Translations under genes and position numbers: made by a program
The notes under the pieces: model-generated
Seen by the model: the letters and a program-made list of their open reading frames with translations, nothing else
The model's database searches: none
What the model was told of the DNA's origin: nothing
Origin: Hsuehochloa calcarea
Taxonomy: Eukaryota > Streptophyta > Magnoliopsida > Poales > Poaceae
Length of the DNA stretch: 64,000 bases
Direction: 5' to 3'
Assembly: GCA_036346395.1 (NCBI GenBank)
Contig: CM070611.1
Span: forward strand, 21,772,473 to 21,836,472
Shown: positions 1 to 10,912 of the stretch, piece after piece
Position numbering within the stretch: position 1 is the first letter of the stretch
Layout: every line of letters starts with the position of its first letter

Positions 1-470
1 TAGAGTTTCCTTTTTATTTTAGATTGAGTCGGAATTGGAGTAGGAGTTCTAATTCCGAATTAGAGTAGGAGTAGGGCCTCTTGGCTAGCCATGAGGAGGA
101 CAAGGGCACTATATATTAAGGGTTAGACCCCTATTGTAACCTCAGACCAGTTTATGCATAAGAATAGAAACATAGCTATTGCTTGTTCTTTCGAAACCAG
201 AGTTCATGCGAGGACTTTGAGAGAGGACTTGGTGATCCATTGGTTCGTTCTGCAATTCAAGGTCAAGCCGTCGTTCCATTGGGAATTGGGGACTTGGCGA
301 TCATCGTTCGTGGTCTCGCGACGATCAACTATCCGGTGTGTTTTGGGCGTATTCCAAAGAGTTGAGGGTTCGTGCATTGGCGCGAGTGTTCAGCTAGTGA
401 CATCGTCTGCCATCATTTATCCACGATTCCTCCGAGAATATCGAGGCATCACCCGTATCACTCACCACGT
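1..470 (+). repeat. LTR-like retrotransposon fragment
   Basis: The segment has a run of GGAATTGGAGTAGGAG-like repeats, a TATA-like CACTATATATTAAGG at about 108-122 and then a leader-like stretch of about 340 bp. This is the layout of the R/U5 part of a plant LTR. There is no credible protein. The left side is cut by the window edge, and the right limit near 470 is set only by the change to the next repeat type. The family was not recognised. Confidence 0.35.
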
Positions 471-650
471 GCAATGAATGCACAAGCTCAAATAGATACG
501 AAATCCATCTCTAGATGCAACACATGCAACTAGAGATCTCTCTCCTTGCTCATTAGGTTCAACACATGCACAATTGAGAGGAGAAGCTCACACTAGCTCA
601 AGTAAGTGAAATAGGGTGCCAAACATTATCTCTTAACTGGCCAAGGTGAG

Positions 651-660
651 TATTTATAGC
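651..660 (-). promoter_or_regulatory. TATA box of the reversed LTR
   Basis: The minus strand reads GCTATAAATACTCACC here, a good plant TATA box. It is followed about 30 bp on by leader-like sequence with no ORF. Its position inside an LTR remnant suggests an old retrotransposon promoter. Confidence 0.4.
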
Positions 661-1102
661 CCACACACAAAAACTAGCCGTTGGGAGTAGAATCCCCAAA
701 ATCGGTATTTGCATTAGTACTGCGATTACAGCGGGCGGTACTACTGCTTTGTACTATTCATCGATTAAATGCGGGTGCATTAACGGCTCAAAAACTAGCT
801 GTTAAAGTTTTTGTGGGGTAGTACCCTTGATGCAATAGACGGTACTACCGTTCGGAGGTAGTACCTCTCTTCTCTAGCGGTACTACCGCAGTCCAATTCT
901 GCACAGATGACACTCGGTAAAAAGGTTGACTCCGATGTCGGAATTAAGTGATCATGGGTTCTATGGAAAGCTTATTTAGAGGGCTACACAACCCACCTAT
1001 TTAATTGATCTCAAACACATTTGATAAAATCAAAAAACACAACTCCGAAGAGCGACTACCATGGTCTAAGTCTGAAGAAATAGCAATAAACAATCTTAGA
1101 TC

Positions 1103-1300
1103 ATGCCAAGGGAAAATGCATGAATCCCAACAATTTGCAAAACATATTTGCAAACTTAGATTATGCCACAAGGAGTAGGTACATGGACATCAACTATTTG
1201 CAAAACACATTTGCAAAGTATAGTCACATGCTATAAGGATTAAATGCATGAGCCTCAACCATTTGCAAAATATATTCGCAAATAATAGCATCATGCCATG
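1103..1300. repeat. 60-65 bp tandem repeat, about three units
   Basis: Three units start with ATGCCA or ATGCTA at 1103, 1163 and 1228, and a fourth begins at 1293. Each holds a paired ATTTGCAAA(A)..ATTTGCAAA motif. It lies within the reversed LTR remnant and is probably an internal tandem repeat of that LTR. Confidence 0.7.
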
Positions 1301-1839
1301 TAGAGCTAGAGCAAGCAAGATTAAGCTATCAACACATGATGAGACTCAAGCTACTAGACAAGACCCCTCTTAATAGTACGACAACCTATACTACAAATCC
1401 AATCTTCCAACCAAACACTAAGACAAGTAAAAGACTAGGAACACATCCTTAGCCCTAGCTAGTCATACCTTTACCTTGAGAATCTTCTTGAAGCTTGATG
1501 ACGCACATTTTCACTTCATATCCGGGTTATTGTCTTGACATGCATCAACCCATGATGCATCCTTTACTTGACCTCCATCAACACATGATGGGTCTTCTCT
1601 TGACTTGACGATCAACTAAATATCATCTCCTCTCTGAGATCTTGATATGCATCAACACATAATGCATCCTCTTCTTGAACCTTGACTTGATGACGATCAA
1701 CTCATGATACAATCCAATGTCTTCATCACTCTGGAACATAACCTATCCATCCAACTCATGGAAAATGTTAGTCACACAATTATTTATATTAATTACTAAG
1801 ATATACTTGTAATAAATGCTTCTGAACAAGCCAGTACTG

Positions 1840-2220
1840 ACAGGTGCGGTACTACCGCCGTTGATCATGCGGTAGTTCCGCTCTCCGGTCATTCCGAACA
1901 CAAGGGCGATTCTACCACTTCCACTTGAGGTTTGAAAATGGTCCTCTCTGGAAATAACATACCGCTTCACAAATCTCGGTTAAACCGGGTTGCGGTTGTT
2001 CCGCTTAATGACGTCTGGTACTACCGCAGTTCCAAGAGAGCAAATAAACTCCAAAAATGCATCTATATGGCAAACACGTACCGCGGGGATTGCTGTCATA
2101 CCTCTTTGCGGTAATTCCGCCATAAGAACTCCGGTCATACCGCAGAGCGGTAGTTCCGCCAAATGAACTCTGATACTACCTAATATTGGTAGTACCGCTT
2201 ACCAAATACGGTCATACTGA
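1840..2220. repeat. Cluster of short GC palindromes (GCGGTAGTTCCGC class)
   Basis: At least eight imperfect copies of GCGGTA(G/C)T(T/A)CCGC lie 20-60 bp apart, with more at 700-900 and at 6010-6040. Each is nearly self-complementary. They are a feature of the LTR family rather than of a gene. Confidence 0.6.
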
Positions 2221-2830
2221 TTTTCACTGAAATTCTTCCAGAAGCTTTTCGAAATGCAATGTATGACTCTTTGTCTTGAGCCATGTCGATCTTTTATCAT
2301 CTTTGCATTTCCTTTTCATATCATCATTCAAACTCTAGGACTAAGCCTTGAGCACATCTTAGCACAGACATTTGTCCTACAACACAATTTCAAATAATTG
2401 AATATAAAGCGATATGAGTATATATGAACTACACAAGTTTTATATACTCAAAGGTTATGTTTAAAAGTAGAGATCCTCAATATATGTGGATAAAGAAATA
2501 TGGATCAATACTAATAAAAAGCACAAAACATAAAGTGAACTCTCCCTTAATGTGTGCATACACAAATGTGTAATACAAATATATGCACATATTCAAGTTA
2601 GACTTTTAGTGGAGTTCAACCTATATTTTGGATCCGAGGAATGCAACTATTTATAAAAATATGATGTCAAGTGCATTACCTCCATGATTTTCACCTTTTT
2701 ATCCAAATAAGACTACACAATATGTATATCAATAGAAGTGTTAGTCTCACATATATATTTGTCATTAATCACCAAAATAGTCCATTAACTCATAATGACG
2801 GGTTTAGATTCTTCAGGAGGGACGAGATGG

Positions 2831-3393
2831 CGCTCGGGCTTCTTATAGCCGAAGGGGAGGGAAGGCTAAGTTATCAGAGACTCGGAGGTGCGCGGGTTCC
2901 CAAGGTGGTCATGGCATGGGTGCCCAGTCGAGAGGACGGCAGGCGGCGTGCTTGATGGAGAGGTGACAGGAGCAACGACTCGAGGCAATCGGCGCGGTGG
3001 TGGGGCGACGGCGGCGCAAATGATGAGACAGGGCGACGGAGACGCCAGAGTCAAGGGCAGGTGGAGGGGAGCTGGTGGCGGTGAGGCGAAAAGGCGAGCA
3101 CATGGTCATGGCAGCGACGCGGCGAGAGCAGTTGGCGGGACGAGCGGCGACCGGGGCCAAGCGGTGGTGGAGGTGGCGGGGCAGGTGATCATCGCAGGCG
3201 TCGGACGATGAGGGTGGTGCTGGATTCCACGAGCAGGTGACGGAGGGGACGAAGCTGCAGAGGCTGGTCGATGGTACAAGGCAGCAGAGACTGGGGGGCA
3301 CTGGCTTGACTGGGCCGGATGGGGAAAGGGGAGGATGGGCCAACGAGAAATTGAGAGGAGGTGGTCGGCCGGTGCAAGAGAGAGAGGAGATGG
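2831..3393. other. GC-rich flank left of CACTA element A, no gene
   Basis: The DNA turns sharply GC-rich and is open in several frames on both strands, which is expected from base composition. None of the predicted peptides has a recognisable domain. The sequence continues across the CACTA insertion (AGAGATGG | GTTGGGTTGAAAG), so 2831-3393 and 9928 onward were once joined. Confidence 0.5.
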
Positions 3394-3411
3394 CACTACT
3401 ACAGAAAAGCT

Positions 3412-3778
3412 CATCACAGACGGTTCGCAACAGTCATCACAGACGGTTTTTGAACCGTCTGAAAATTTATGTCTGTGATAACAAGCGATTATCACAGACG
3501 GTTGAAAAACCATCTGTGATAAGTAATATCACAGACGGTTCCAACCACGAACCATCTGTGATATTTCAGAATCACAGATGGTTCTAACCACGAACCGTCT
3601 GTGATATTACAGAATCACAGACGGTTCATGGTTGGAACCGTCTATGATATTTCAGAATCACAGACGGTTCCAACCACGAACCATCTGTGATACTACAGAA
3701 TCACAGACGGTTCATGCCACGAACCGTCTGTGATTCTGAAATATCACAGATGGTTCGTGGTTGGAACCGTCTGTGATA
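3412..3778. repeat. CACTA A 3' subterminal array (ATCACAGACGGTT)
   Basis: About nine direct copies of ATCACAGACGGTT and a similar number of inverted copies alternate, forming back-to-back 30-40 bp hairpins spaced by TATTTCAGA-like linkers. In the En/Spm family such subterminal repeats bind the element-encoded TNPA-type protein. Some copies carry C to T changes (ACAGATGGTT). Confidence 0.9.
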
Positions 3779-3996
3779 AGTCTTCAGACCTAATTAATTT
3801 TTATCGTATTTTCAGCTAGCCTCAGGAATTGCTAGCCCTCTGAAAACTAGCAAGTAGAAACATATCACAGATAATTGTTGACAACTCAAAGTGATCATTT
3901 AACTCAAAATCAATTACAAAAGAATGTTTCAAGTATATATTGTCGCTAGAGTTACAAATTGAATTACAACCAGTCAAAGTGAATTACAATATTGAA

Positions 3997-5072
3997 TCAA
4001 TTGTTTCGAGGTCGTTCATCGGTGTCGACGGCAGTGGCGACGGTGTGAAACTCTCTGGTGGTGTTAACTTTGTCTGCCTTGATGAAGACGCAGAGCTCCC
4101 CTCGAACGTGCATGACCTGGTCCATCTCGAGTGCATTTAACTCTATGTTCAAGCCCTGTCACTAGCAGGAGTAAAGTAGTAAGTATATATATTTATATTT
4201 ATATTTAGGAAATAATTATTATGAGATTGACAAACCTGGGGATCGTGCGTCCTAGAAGCAATCAATAGCTGCATATAATGGCATACGTAGAATGCGCATA
4301 GGTGATCTCGTTTTTCTTGGTGACCTTTGCAAAAATAGAATTACATATATATGTACGCAGTCGATTCGAGACGCAATATTACGGAGTATGATATATGATT
4401 ATTGTGTTTTAGCGCGTACCGGAAATCGCATCCTGTGAGTCAGTGTGGCGCTCGTTCCCTTGTATAAACTTCCCTCGGCAACATAGCCGATGAACGCCCT
4501 ACATGATTCAAAAAATTTATCTTTGTCCATTTCAAACGAAGGAAGACTACAATAGAGTTATGTGCGGAGGAAATGAACATACATCAGTATTCCTTTAAGA
4601 AGGGTGAAGTCATGATTTTTGTTGAGTAGAGAATCAAGGTACAATACCATGTTCCTCTTTGGCACAAGAATCAGAAGAATCCGGTGGAATCTACTCGTGT
4701 ATGTCGCTATAGTCATAAACCTATGTTGAAACGTAATTTGTATAGCAAATATTGAAGCACTTACTTCTGATTGTAGGGCACCATTATGTAGTCCTTGTCT
4801 TCGAGCAAGCAATCCCATTTTATGTAATTCTCAGCGTAGGATCGTCTTGGTTGATTGTTTGCTCGAAACCACGATGTGGTCGAGGAAACCCACCTGTTCT
4901 TTGATTCGACGGGCACATTTCATAATGTATCTGTACATAAGCAATGAGTTATGATATTTATCAGTATCACATGAGTGTAGAAATTGACTGTACACACTTA
5001 CAGTGTCCAGCATCGTAGAAGTGAGGCGTCGAGGGCAGTTAAGTTGTATAGGTCAAATAAGTCTTCAAAAAT
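3997..5072 (-). pseudogene. CACTA A second gene, 3' half: Ulp1-like protease domain
   Basis: Exons match the plus-strand second gene of element D. The minus strand shows a PVGFLDHIVV block (about 4830-5013), the protease His region FHRILLILVPKRN followed by LYLDSLLNK (about 4600-4700), the Cys region HLCAFYVC (about 4290-4320) and a C-terminal VDTDERPRNN with stop at 3997-3999. This is the order of a C48/Ulp1 SUMO-protease fold: His, then Asp, then Cys. The His, Asp (DSL) and Cys are kept, but the Trp that normally follows the His is Arg. The 5' half, including the Transposase_24 region, is missing beyond 5072, where homology stops abruptly. Exons are separated by small introns as in element D. 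Role is inferred from family resemblance; this copy cannot be functional. Confidence 0.75.
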
Positions 5073-6083
5073 GCATAACTTTTTTGCTGTAAACTATTTT
5101 TGAGTGAATCCAATTTTGTTAGATTCTTCTATTAATGAGATTACTGTGAAAATTAGTTTTGAACATGTTACTATTTCCAAAAAAGTTTACTTATGCATTT
5201 TACTTTTGCTCATTTCATGGCTTTGAAAAATTGTAGAAAGTGCACCATAGCTCGAAATGAGATGAATGGAATTGGGTTGTTCATCTCATGAGGTGCTTGA
5301 TTCACTGTAAATTTTTTAGCTTCACCACCTTTCTAGAAAATGTTGCCTAATAATTTAATTGCAATGCATAGTAGCATTTGTGATTTATAAGGCTGAGCAG
5401 ATTTGTTTTGCTCATATCTTTTGCATTAAGAATCCAAATCAATTGGTTCTTATTGATAAATTCCTTATAAATCATGCTCTTGTTGCTGTAAAATTTTTAA
5501 AGCATTTGGAGAAAGTATGCTGTTGAGTCTTTTTCGTATTCGTCGTTCTTATCGATTCTTTTTCGCTCTACGATGACTCCGACACAACGTATGGGTTTCT
5601 ATCCACAATCTGACGTGTGGGTACATTGGTACACCCCTGCAGGGTTCAAACTATTCACTTCCGCTGTCTAATTAGTTATTTGTATGATTTTGGCCGGTCG
5701 GCCTCTCTTTTGTAATAACTATCCTTTATTTATATTAACTTCTGGTTTGTGCTTTTGCTTGGTCTATGTGTTTGAATGGAATTGATACATACTTGTTGTA
5801 AATGGGTGTGTATACTGCATTCCTGGGAAGTATACATATCTCGAGTCTCGGTTTATTTGATTTGTGATGCTAGGACTGAGTGGATGGTTAAGCATTACAA
5901 GTCTGATAAACCGGGGTCTCACACGACCGACCGAGGCAAATTGACCCACACCAAAAATGTGCTTCTCTGTAATAAACGTTCCGCAATAACTTCAGAACTT
6001 CTGCACACCGGTAGTTCCGTTTATCAACGGCGGAACTACCGCACAGAGAATCATTTCAAAGGGAAATCGGTCGGACCGATTTA
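5073..6083. other. Foreign 1-kb segment replacing part of CACTA A
   Basis: Compared with element D, homology breaks after TATAGGTCAAATAAGTCTTC and resumes near 6084 in the 3' UTR of the transposase gene. The segment replaces the first part of the second gene. It has LTR-tail features: GGCCTCTCTTTTGTAATAACTA at about 5700, ACCGGGGTCTCACACGACC at about 5911, and GCGGAACTACCGC palindromes at 6010-6040. No ORF or clear target duplication is seen. It is probably a deletion filled by LTR-derived DNA. Confidence 0.55.
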
Positions 6084-6148
6084 GCACTGGTCCATAACAC
6101 GTGACGCGTTTCCATGTTAACATCAAATTCAATGGAATATATACATGC

Positions 6149-9100
6149 TTAATTGAAATATAGTTCTTCATGATGATCGACGCGCATATAGCTAGCTTCT
6201 TCATTGGGTTCTTCCTCCAGTCGATGCGAGTCTCCAAAGGAGCAACTCGTCAAATTGATTGTACTCTTCCTCATCCACGGCATTCTCAACTCCGACAATC
6301 CTTCTTTTCCCATGAAGAACTACGTGGCGGTTCTTATTTGCTGGGTTTGTTACATTAAAAACTTGAACAACTTGCTTAGCGAGTACGAATGGTTCGTCCT
6401 TGTATCCGACACGTTTGAGGTCCACAGCAGTGACGTCGTACTTGTCGACCTTCACGCCCTGCGGAAGTTTAACCCAATGACATCGAAACATGGGGATCTT
6501 GAAAAGTACATAGTCGAGCTCCCAAATCTCCTCTACGAACCCATAATGCGAGTTCAATATCGCGAGGCGGTTCAACCCGCATGCCCCATGATATTGAACC
6601 CTCGTGAAATGCATCTATCACGGATACCATTTGTTACGGGTATGCTCTTCCTATCACAGTGCCAGTATAAGACATGTACCCATTTATGTCGTATACTTGC
6701 CATGTCACAATTGTAAATTTTGGTCCTTTGGGCAACCATAGCAGCGTTTCATCACTTGATGACCTCCAAGTGAATCGCATCTTTAACCATTCGTTGAACC
6801 GACGGTTGTGCTCTCTCGTTATCCAAACCTCCGGCCGGTATGGATTACATTGGCGTACCATGTCTTTGTGCTCGTCGATGTGCGGGGACACTTGGGTCAT
6901 GTGTTGCAAGACCGTGAAATGGGCTGCGCGTATGTATCTAGATTGGGAGTGATTGCTTTCCTCCCGATGGTCCTGCTACCCTCCAGTCTCCCCTCGTGAC
7001 GAGATAGAGGCACACCTATCGGTTCCACCTGAGCCATGTAGTCCACGCAGAACTCGCGACCTCTTGGTTGCATAACCTTCGATGATATCGCCCTCCGTAG
7101 AGATTGATTCCGTCACGTAGGACTTGAATTCCATGTATCTCTCGAAAGGGTACATATGATGTAGGAACACAGGTCGCATATCTTTATCTCTTTCACAAGG
7201 TGAACAATGAGATGGACCATGATATCAAAAAGTGACGGAGGAAATACATCTCAAGATGACATAGAGTCGTCACCACCTCGATCTCCAAGCGTCGAGTCCT
7301 TCGGGATCGATGACCTTACGAGCAATTGAGTTAAAGAAATATCTGACCTAATGATTGCCACTCGGACCTTGTTTGGCAAGATACTCCTAATTACAACAGA
7401 AGCATCGTGTCATCGGCACATGACAATCACGAGACTTCATACCAATTAATTTCAAATCTTTCATGGAAACAGTTTCTTATTATTGGCGAATGGCGGATGG
7501 AACTTTCACACCATCCGAGCTTTGACACAGTTCATTTCTCTCGGCCTTGGACAAAGTGTAGCAAGCTGGGGGAATGTACGTTCATCCTTTATCGGTCTCT
7601 TTCGGTGCTAACTCGGTTCTTATGTTCATATCAACCAAGTCACGCCGTGCGTTAACACCGTCTTTTGTTTTGCCACTAATGTTGATGAGAGACCAATCAA
7701 TTTGTCACATACATTCTTCTCCACGTGCATGACGTCGATGCAGTGGTGAACTTCTAAGTGCTCCCAATAAGGTAAGTCCCAAAAAATTGACCGCTTCTTC
7801 CAGATGTTTTTCTGAGGTGTCCTTAATTTACGTCCTTTTCCAAGCACAACATCGATATCCTTAACCATATCATAGACTTCCTTCCCTCTAAAAGCCCTTG
7901 GAGCTGAACCGTCCTCCTTATTTCCGTCGAATTGTTTCTTCATCTTGCGGTATGGGTGAATCCTGGGAAGGAACCTACGGTGACGCATATACACAGTTTT
8001 GCGTGAGTTGTTTAACCATACACTCTCGGTACCATCTAAGCAGTACGGACAGGCTTTGGCTCCTTTTGTACTGAACCCTGACAGGTTACCAAGGGCAGAA
8101 AAATCATTGATGGTGTAGAATAACATGGCGCGTAAAGTGAAGTTCTCTCGTTTGTACGCATCCCATACTTGTACCCCTTCGTTCCAAAGTGTCACAAGAT
8201 CTTCCAGCAATGGTACTAGGTACACATCAATATCGTTCCCAGGTTGCTTCGACCCTTGGATAAGTAGTGACATCAAAATGTATTTCCGCTTCATACGCAG
8301 CCAAGGAGGATGGTTGTACATACATAGATTCACGGGCCAGTGCTATGTCGGTTTGCTCATGTTACCAAAATGATTCATTAAATGCAGTACTCAACCCTAA
8401 CCTTATGTTCCTCGGTTCCGCACCGAACTCTTGACTCCGATCGAAGTTTCTCCTTTGGCGTAATCGCGGGGTGTCCGAGCTTCCCATCTTTCTTACGCTC
8501 CTCCGAGTGCCAGCGAATCAATCTTGCCTCCTTTCGGTTCGCAAATAAGCGCTTCAAATGTGGGATCACAGTGAGATACCACAACATCTTAGCGAAGGTT
8601 CTTGCCGCCTTAGCGATATTCTTACGCTTGTATCGGGATGCTTTGCACACGGACATACATGCATCTCTGCATACTCTTTACAGTAGAGGATACAATCGTT
8701 CGGATATGCATGTATTCTTTCTACTTCCATTCCCAATGGACAAATAACCTTCTTAGCTTGGTAGGTCGTGCTGGGCAACACGTTTCCCTCCAGAAGGATG
8801 TCAGCTAAGAGACCTAACAACGCCGTAAAACTCTTGTCGGACCAACCATTGCTTGCCTTCAATTTCAGCAGTTCAAGCACGGTTGACAACCTTGTGTATT
8901 CGGCTTGCGGCCGAGGAACAAAGGTTTCCCCGAGTCCTCCATTAAGCCCTCGAATTTACAAAACTCTCTCACCGTAGTTCCCTTCTGCATCGCGTAGCAT
9001 CTAATCCAGATTGTCATCATGCGACCTATCCTCGTCAAAAGCACATTCCATACCTTACATATCGTTGACTTCATCGGCGATGTCGTCAATACTAACTTCC

Positions 9101-9349
9101 GGTATAATCTGCTCTTCACCGTGACTACTCCAACATGTATATCCTTTTTTGAAACCCCTTCGTATTAAGTGGGCTTCGATCTGCGCCGAGTTGTTAAACA
9201 TTTTCATATTACCGCAATCAATGTATGGACAGTACATAAATTTTATCCCCTTCCTCAACATATCACCTTTCGTGGCTCTTCTAAAAGCAAACACGCCATT
9301 AATATACTCTTCACTCACACGGTTCTCAATGTACATCGGTTTGGTCCAT
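6149..9349 (-). pseudogene. CACTA A tnp2-type transposase gene, frameshifted
   Basis: The start is placed at ATG 9349 (ATGGACCAAACC), by comparison with MDRNWMY in element D; a 1-bp shift follows almost at once. Domains in order are: transposase-associated domain with YCPYIDCGN and HLIRRGFKKGY (about 9330-9120); Transposase_21 core with WPVNLCMYN-like, ACPYCLDGTES and HHCIDVMHVEKNVCD (about 8380-7630); DUF4218 with HHMYPFERYM (about 7180-7130); and DUF4216 with FRCHWVKL and EPFVLAKQVVQVF (about 6560-6290). The stop is TTA at 6149-6151 (plus strand). The core reading frame of 235 codons (8333-7626) is the longest intact piece; the rest is spread over all three frames. In the family this enzyme cuts and joins element ends. 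The DxMHxE acidic motif is kept, but the first acidic motif (TDxxNPFG) is eroded near 8360-8400. Confidence 0.9.
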
Positions 9350-9635
9350 CTACGTATACGCATACGTAACAAATTTATTAGTGTTAAATTATATTAATAA
9401 ACCGCAAGTACCCTTCATAATGACCAAACACATTAGTGATTAGTCTAGAGCAAAAATAAAGGGTTCTGATCGTTACCCTTCTCTCCAAGGTGGCGCAATG
9501 TGGGAGGAGCGGGGTAATGACTCAAAGCGGGGAGGAGGTAGCAGCAGCAGCAGGGTGGCCAATGGGGAGGAGGCAGTAGCAGCAGGGTGGCAACGCCTCA
9601 AATGGAATGGAAATGGGGCTTGTCGGAAGCATATC

Positions 9636-9644
9636 TACTTATAG
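9636..9644 (-). promoter_or_regulatory. TATA box of CACTA A, downstream of 5' array
   Basis: The minus strand reads ACTATAAGTAGAT directly after the 5' subterminal array and about 290 bp upstream of the transposase ATG. This is the expected place for the element promoter. It matches the array-then-TATA arrangement seen inside element D at 41865. Confidence 0.55.
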
Positions 9645-9652
9645 TGCTTGTA

Positions 9653-9898
9653 TATCACAGACGGTTCTTGTAAGTATATCACAGACGGACGGTTCTTTAC
9701 AAGAACCGCTCGTGATAGGTCATATCACGATTTGTTCAAGAACCGCTCTGTGATAAATAAGTATCACGAGATGATTCTTTATACGAACAAATCGTGATAC
9801 TTCACTGACGGTTCAGATAAAGAACCGTCTGCGTGATACTATTATCAAGACGGTTAACGAAGAACTGTTTGTGATAATTTTATCACAGACGGTTAGGG
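9653..9898. repeat. CACTA A 5' subterminal array (ATCACAGACGGTT)
   Basis: About six copies of the TATCACAGACGGTT unit occur in both orientations, several with small indels (GACGGACGGTT, CGTGATA). The array ends about 29 bp from the terminal CACTA. It is the partner of the array at 3412-3778. Confidence 0.85.
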
Positions 9899-9927
9899 TG
9901 TCTAGTATAGCATGTTTTGTAGTAGTG

Positions 9928-10893
9928 TGGGTTGGGTTGAAAGAGAGAGGTTTTGAAATGGAGGTAGAAGCTATATATTTTTGAGAATACAACATATGTT
10001 GAAATAAATTTTTAAAACCAACTTACAAAAGTAAATACTATTTACAATTCGAAAATAGACTGTTACAGTGTGTTTTGTTGTGACACGTGGAGAGCTTTAG
10101 ATGCAACCGCGTGCCCGTTATCACCCACGAGTTCTCACCGCACACAAGTCGTCTCCTCTTCCTCGCGTTATTCTTCGCCTTCCCCATCTCCTCCTTGCCA
10201 CCTTACCCTTCCTTGCGCAAGACCCCGCCGCTCTGATGCCCCCTCCACGCACCCCCACCGCTCTCGTCGTCCTGAGATGCCGTGCTGTCGGCTCCGCGCT
10301 GCGCGTCGCCGCCCGCGAGCCAAATCCTAACCCCCACTGCCGGCAAGGGCTGTCACTTTCACCTTTGCCACCACCACTGAAAGGTGAGTATCCCAAACGA
10401 AAGCTCCCAAAATCTCAAGTTGGGAGTAAAATGTATGAGTTGAAAGTTTTCATCCCTAAATGAAAGTTTTGATTTTGAGTTGCTAGACTCAACAAAGGTA
10501 GGACGGGAATTGCTAGACTCAGTACATAAAGCGATTAGCGATGTACAATAGGGTGTATGGGGCAGAAAATACATAGACCTTATTTGGTATTTCAGTATTT
10601 AAGTTTCACATGGCTTACATTTCAGAATTTTTCACAAATACCAAAAGTATATAACAAATTGTAAGGAATATAGGGAAAAATCCATAAATCCCCATAAGTC
10701 ACACGCCCTTTCAATTCCCTATATATCCCATTTTCGTTTAGTTTAGTTTGCGACCCCAGAGTTAATTTACGACGCAAGTACCCCCGTGCAAGTACGTACA
10801 AGATGCACGTTATAGCTATTCATTGTTGTTTTCATTATCTTTTGTATTTGTTTAAATGATTTCAATACTTTGTTTAAGTGATTTGGGTGGTAG
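9928..10893. other. Flank between CACTA A and B; possible exon near 10070-10383
   Basis: A CACGTGG box lies at 10083-10089. A GC-rich open stretch of about 90 codons follows (10101-10383) and ends in a good donor, GAAAG|GTGAGTAT. The peptide is Pro/Arg-rich with no domain I recognise, and no downstream exon was found before element B begins. It may be the first exon of a gene broken by transposition, or chance. The remainder (10384-10893) is AT-rich and shows nothing clear. Confidence 0.25.
10828..10885 (+). repeat. Left arm of inverted repeat flanking CACTA B
   Basis: GTTTTCATTATCTT, ATTTCAATAC and TTAAGTGATTT occur here in order. The same blocks occur in reverse complement at 22405-22465, just outside the other end of element B. 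The two arms would have been about 150 bp apart before insertion, as in a fold-back MITE or similar. Confidence 0.6.
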
Positions 10894-10912
10894 CACTACT
10901 GGATTCCGGTTA

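Larger units (their letters stand above)
480..2830 (-). mobile_element. Reverse-oriented LTR remnant, SIRE-like copia type
   Basis: Read on the minus strand, the stretch resembles long SIRE/Maximus-type copia LTRs. It has a 'ttggtgattaatgacaaa' start-like region (about 2755-2785), many short palindromes built on GCGGTAGTTCCGC or GCGGTACTACCGC (about 690-900 and 1840-2220), a TATA box at 651-660 and a leader to about 480. No target duplication was found and both ends look truncated. Family assignment is from general resemblance, not alignment. No coding region is supported. Confidence 0.4.
3394..9927 (-). mobile_element. CACTA element A, near-complete, 6.5 kb
   Basis: The left end is CACTACTACAGAAAAGC (3394) and the right end, reverse-complemented, is CACTACTACAAAACATGC (9927). 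It is flanked by the 3-bp duplication TGG at 3391-3393 and 9928-9930, the size expected for CACTA transposons. Inside are subterminal arrays at both ends and, on the minus strand, a tnp2-type transposase gene (9349 to 6149) followed by the 3' half of a second gene (5072 to 3997). The interval 5073-6083 does not belong to the family. Both genes are broken, so the copy is not autonomous. Confidence 0.93.

Noticed and set aside
2888..3587. Several overlapping frames in GC-rich DNA before CACTA A
   Set aside because: Open in five frames at once and running into the transposon array; a composition effect.
3412..3778. CRISPR-like array (palindromic repeats with short spacers)
   Set aside because: Repeats alternate in orientation and spacing varies; the array is tied to CACTA termini in plant DNA, so it is a subterminal array.
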